A stretch of DNA of 8,936 bases from an uncultured Eubacteriales bacterium. Lineage in GTDB: Bacteria > Bacillota > Clostridia > Christensenellales > CAG-138. Below, piece by piece: positions 7,022-8,936 of the stretch (the stretch's first letter is position 1; each line of letters starts with the position of its first letter). A program made the translations under genes and the position numbers. The stretch lies in the NCBI GenBank assembly GCA_900542615.1, contig UQOG01000083.1, positions 1 to 8,936 on the forward strand, written 5' to 3'. The notes beneath the pieces were generated by a model. It ran no database searches, was not told the DNA's origin, and worked only from the letters and a program-made list of their open reading frames with translations.

Positions 7022-7851
7022 ACGCGCTGGAACTGCAAAACGTGACCAAGGAATACCCGGGGTTTTCCCTAACGGACATCAGTTTTTCCCTGCCCAGCGG
7101 CTATATCATGGGCCTGATCGGGGAGAACGGCGCCGGCAAGACCACCACCCTCAAGGCCATCCTGGGGCTGATCCACAGCCAGGGGGAGATCCGGGTGCTG
7201 GGCAAGGGCCGGGAGGCCATCACCGCCGCCAAGGAACAGGTGGGGGTGGTGCTGGAGGACGCCACCTTCCCGGACCCCCTCAACGGCCGGGATGTGGCCC
7301 AGATCCTCAGGGGTGTCTATAAGACCTGGGACCGGGAAAAATTCATGGGTCTGCTCCAGCAGTTTGACCTAGACCCGAAAAAGAAGGTCAAGGATTATTC
7401 CCGGGGCATGAAGATGAAGCTGTCTTTGGCGGTGGCCCTGTCCCACGATAGCCGGCTGCTGCTGCTGGATGAGCCCACCTCCGGCCTGGACCCGGTGGTG
7501 CGGGAGGAGGTGCTGGATATGCTGCTGCAATTCATCCAGGAGCCGGATCGCTCCGTGCTGTTTTCCTCCCATATCCTCAGCGACCTGGAGCGGGTGTGCG
7601 ACTATGTGACCTTCCTGCACCAGGGCAAGCTGTTCTTCTCCATGTCCAAAGAAGCCCTGGAGGAGGCCTACGGCATCTGCCGCTGCGGCCGGGAGGAGCT
7701 TTCCCGCCTTCCCCGCCAGGCCATTGTGGGCCTTAGGGAAAACCAATTCGGCTGCGAGGCCCTTCTGCTGCGCAGCCAGGCGCCCGGCCTGACATTGGAG
7801 CGGGCCGGGATCGAGGAGATCATGGTGTTGTTGATTAAGGGGGTGCGATAA
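7018..7851 (+). CDS. ABC transporter ATP-binding protein, YtrB-like
   Basis: The ATPase of an ABC-2 type exporter, expected on the cytoplasmic face bound to the permease encoded next. It has 277 residues. Walker A is GENGAGKT (35-42). The Q-loop region reads VVLEDATFPD (78-87), with acidic residues where glutamine is usual. The signature YSRGMKMKLSLA (127-138) replaces the standard LSGGQ, as in YtrB-type ATPases. Walker B is LLLLDEPTSGLDP (147-159), with D-loop SGLD, and the switch histidine is H185 in LFSSHILSD. The C-terminal 70 residues form an accessory domain ending IEEIMVLLIKGVR. AAGGAG stands seven bases before the ATG. A much longer in-frame reading frame begins upstream at 6223, but it is not real because it crosses the divergent promoter and two other genes. 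The substrate is unknown. Confidence 0.95.
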   Translation: MNALELQNVTKEYPGFSLTDISFSLPSGYIMGLIGENGAGKTTTLKAILGLIHSQGEIRVLGKGREAITAAKEQVGVVLEDATFPDPLNGRDVAQILRGVYKTWDREKFMGLLQQFDLDPKKKVKDYSRGMKMKLSLAVALSHDSRLLLLDEPTSGLDPVVREEVLDMLLQFIQEPDRSVLFSSHILSDLERVCDYVTFLHQGKLFFSMSKEALEEAYGICRCGREELSRLPRQAIVGLRENQFGCEALLLRSQAPGLTLERAGIEEIMVLLIKGVR

Positions 7852-7854
7852 ACT

Positions 7855-8472
7855 ATGTGGGGTCTTTTGCATAAGGATCTGAAAACCATCAGCCTGCAGG
7901 GCCGGGTGCTGGCCATCATGGTGGTGTTCTACCTGGCGTTTTTCCTCCTCTCCGAAGCGGAGGACGCCCTTATTTCGGTGGTCACCTTCTCCACCGTCCT
8001 AATGGGGATCTTGTTTCCCATCACCGCGTTGAGTTATGATGAAAAGGCCAAGTGGGAGCATTACGCCCTCTCCATGCCCATCTCCCGGAATATGCTGGTG
8101 TGGAGCAAATACCTGCTGGTGCTGCTGTTCCTGCTGGCTGGCGAATTGCTGCTCCTGCTGGTCAGCCTCTTCCAGCCGGAAATTGGCCCGGCCCTGCTGG
8201 TGCTGGTGCCGGGGATCGTCCTGTTCCTAAACAGCATCCTCCTGCCTGCGGCCTTTAAGCTGGGGGTGGAGAAAAGCCGCTATATCGCCGTGACGGTGAT
8301 GCTGCTGCCCACATTGGTGCTGTTGCTGATGGAAAAGCTGGGCGTCCAGCCGCCCCAATTGTCCGCGCGCCTATTGGCCCTGCTGCCCCTGCTCTTGCTG
8401 GCCTTCTCGGGGCTGCTGTTTTACCTGAGCGGGCTGCTTTCCTGCCGCCTTTATCGGGGCCGGGAATTCTGA
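7855..8472 (+). CDS. ABC-2 type transporter permease
   Basis: The membrane subunit of the exporter, starting three bases after the ATPase stop. Its Shine-Dalgarno AAGGGGG sits within the ATPase's last codons, so the two are translationally coupled. It has 205 residues and about six hydrophobic segments: near 18-32, 38-59, 84-106, 111-131, 143-159 and 172-197. The cytoplasmic loop YDEKAKWEHYALSMP (61-75) followed by SRNMLVWSKY (77-86) is typical of the ABC2_membrane_5-type permeases found with YtrA/YtrB operons. The C-terminus is short and basic (CRLYRGREF). Partner and class are clear from context. Whether it exports a peptide, lipid or drug cannot be decided from sequence. Confidence 0.9.
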   Translation: MWGLLHKDLKTISLQGRVLAIMVVFYLAFFLLSEAEDALISVVTFSTVLMGILFPITALSYDEKAKWEHYALSMPISRNMLVWSKYLLVLLFLLAGELLLLLVSLFQPEIGPALLVLVPGIVLFLNSILLPAAFKLGVEKSRYIAVTVMLLPTLVLLLMEKLGVQPPQLSARLLALLPLLLLAFSGLLFYLSGLLSCRLYRGREF

Positions 8473-8517
8473 GCCCGTCCCCTATTATTCCATCCCTTTC
8501 CCAGGAGGTTTTCATCC

Positions 8518-8844
8518 ATGCCCCATGACCACATCCTTCCCCCCCAGCCGGAGCTGGGCTGCTATGTGATCCGCGAAGTCCACCAGGGCCGGGCCGACGG
8601 CGTTCTCTTGGCCCATACGAAGGAGGAGGAGGCCGCCATCCTGTCCGCCGCCGCCATCCTGGCGGTGCAGGGCTATGCCTGCCGGCTGGTGCGCATGGCG
8701 GACGAAGCCCGCTTTGCCGCCCAGCCCCAAGCCTATCGGGAAAAGCTGACGCCCCCCGGCCTGCCCGTCCTTTCCCCCGATCCCGGGGAGTCCCCCGCCG
8801 GCCTGGCGGCCCGGATGGCCGCTTCCCTGCGGCCCGGCCGCTAA
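8518..8844 (+). CDS. Orphan transketolase C-terminal-like domain protein
   Basis: A 108-residue protein with excellent translation signals: AGGAGG at 8503-8508, nine bases before the ATG. Residues 12-80 follow the consensus of the transketolase C-terminal domain. GCYVIREV (14-21) and DGVLLAHTKEEEAAILSAAA (27-46) match the usual 'ViLiATGSEvelal.Aa' region, LAVQGYACRLVRM (48-60) matches 'L..eGi.vRVVSMP', and RFAAQPQAYREKLTPPG (65-81) matches 'F..Q...Yre.vlP'. The usual GSE is replaced by TKE. The remaining 50 or so family residues (VEAG...FG.SAP) are absent, replaced by a Pro/Ala/Gly-rich tail. No thiamine diphosphate-binding or other transketolase domain is nearby. Known role of the full domain is structural or regulatory, so this is not an enzyme by itself. 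It could be a decayed fragment or a retained small regulator. It lies 45 bases after the permease and may be co-transcribed. Confidence 0.75.
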   Translation: MPHDHILPPQPELGCYVIREVHQGRADGVLLAHTKEEEAAILSAAAILAVQGYACRLVRMADEARFAAQPQAYREKLTPPGLPVLSPDPGESPAGLAARMAASLRPGR

Positions 8845-8858
8845 TTTCCCCTTGTAAG

Positions 8859-8884
8859 AAAGCGTCCTTTAGGGGCGCTTTCCA
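8859..8884 (+). terminator. Putative terminator of the GntR-ABC / transketolase-like unit
   Basis: AAAGCGTCC (8859-8867) pairs with GGGCGCTTT (8873-8881) over nine base pairs, including one G-U pair, with a 5-base loop. The stem starts 14 bases after the stop codon of the last gene. The T-rich part is only the three bases within the stem, followed by CC, so efficiency is uncertain. An A-rich left arm with a T-rich right arm is a common terminator style in this group. Confidence 0.6.
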
Positions 8885-8889
8885 GGCTG

Positions 8890-8919
8890 TCGAAAAAGTG
8901 GCTTGCGCCACTTTTTCGA
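8890..8919. repeat. Perfect 13-bp inverted repeat, bidirectional terminator or dispersed repeat
   Basis: TCGAAAAAGTGGC (8890-8902) and GCCACTTTTTCGA (8907-8919) are exact reverse complements separated by TTGC. Each strand ends the hairpin with five T residues within its 3' arm, so it could act as a terminator in both directions. It begins eight bases after the preceding hairpin. Its compact, perfectly symmetrical form recalls dispersed intergenic palindromes of Clostridia genomes, but only this one copy occurs in the window. Confidence 0.7.
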
Positions 8920-8936
8920 GGTGTTCATAGCTCCCT

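Noticed and set aside
8255..8911. 218-residue minus-strand frame at the right end
   Set aside because: Arg/Gly/Pro/Ala-rich translation antisense to the permease and the transketolase-like gene, and it begins within terminator-like hairpins.

Overview
The window looks like a piece of a GC-rich Clostridia (Bacillota) chromosome, plausibly of the gut Oscillospirales type. The clues are GC-rich coding DNA, sigma-A style promoters in AT-richer gaps, strong Shine-Dalgarno sequences, a type III glutamine synthetase, a glutamate dehydrogenase resembling the Clostridium symbiosum enzyme, and a GntR(YtrA-type)-ABC operon. The family-level placement is inference. No rRNA, tRNA, CRISPR array, transposase or phage gene is visible.

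Layout, left to right. Bases 1-277 are non-coding and end in a near-consensus promoter and a short leader for glnN (278-2353, type III glutamine synthetase), which closes with a textbook terminator. On the opposite strand, a three-helix membrane protein (2631-3032) is followed at once by a 66-residue XRE-type regulator (2424-2624). After a divergent AT-rich gap with a perfect -35 box comes gdhA (3429-4775, glutamate dehydrogenase). A 370-base gap then holds several hairpins. The strongest plus-strand terminator of this stretch lies inside the 3' end of the converging MATE-family efflux gene (5146-6507, minus strand). The MATE gene diverges from an operon of a GntR/YtrA-type repressor (6635-7021), an ABC ATPase (7018-7851) and an ABC-2 permease (7855-8472). 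The 127-base divergent region carries a promoter and an imperfect palindrome that is a good operator candidate. A small gene (8518-8844) follows, encoding what looks like an isolated, shortened transketolase C-terminal domain. The window ends with two consecutive hairpins.

How the genes fit together. GlnN and GdhA are the two main ammonia-assimilating or glutamate-handling enzymes, and lie on the same strand with only the regulator/membrane pair between them. Each has its own promoter. GdhA residues match the NAD-type coenzyme signature, so a catabolic or fermentative role is at least as likely as assimilation. The right half is an envelope-stress or drug-efflux style block: MATE exporter, YtrA-type repressor and ABC exporter.

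The least conventional items are the orphan transketolase C-terminal-like protein, the structured gdhA 3' region with alternative hairpin partners and an antisense-embedded terminator, and the overlapping MATE/GntR control region. No complete, clearly new multi-gene system is evident.
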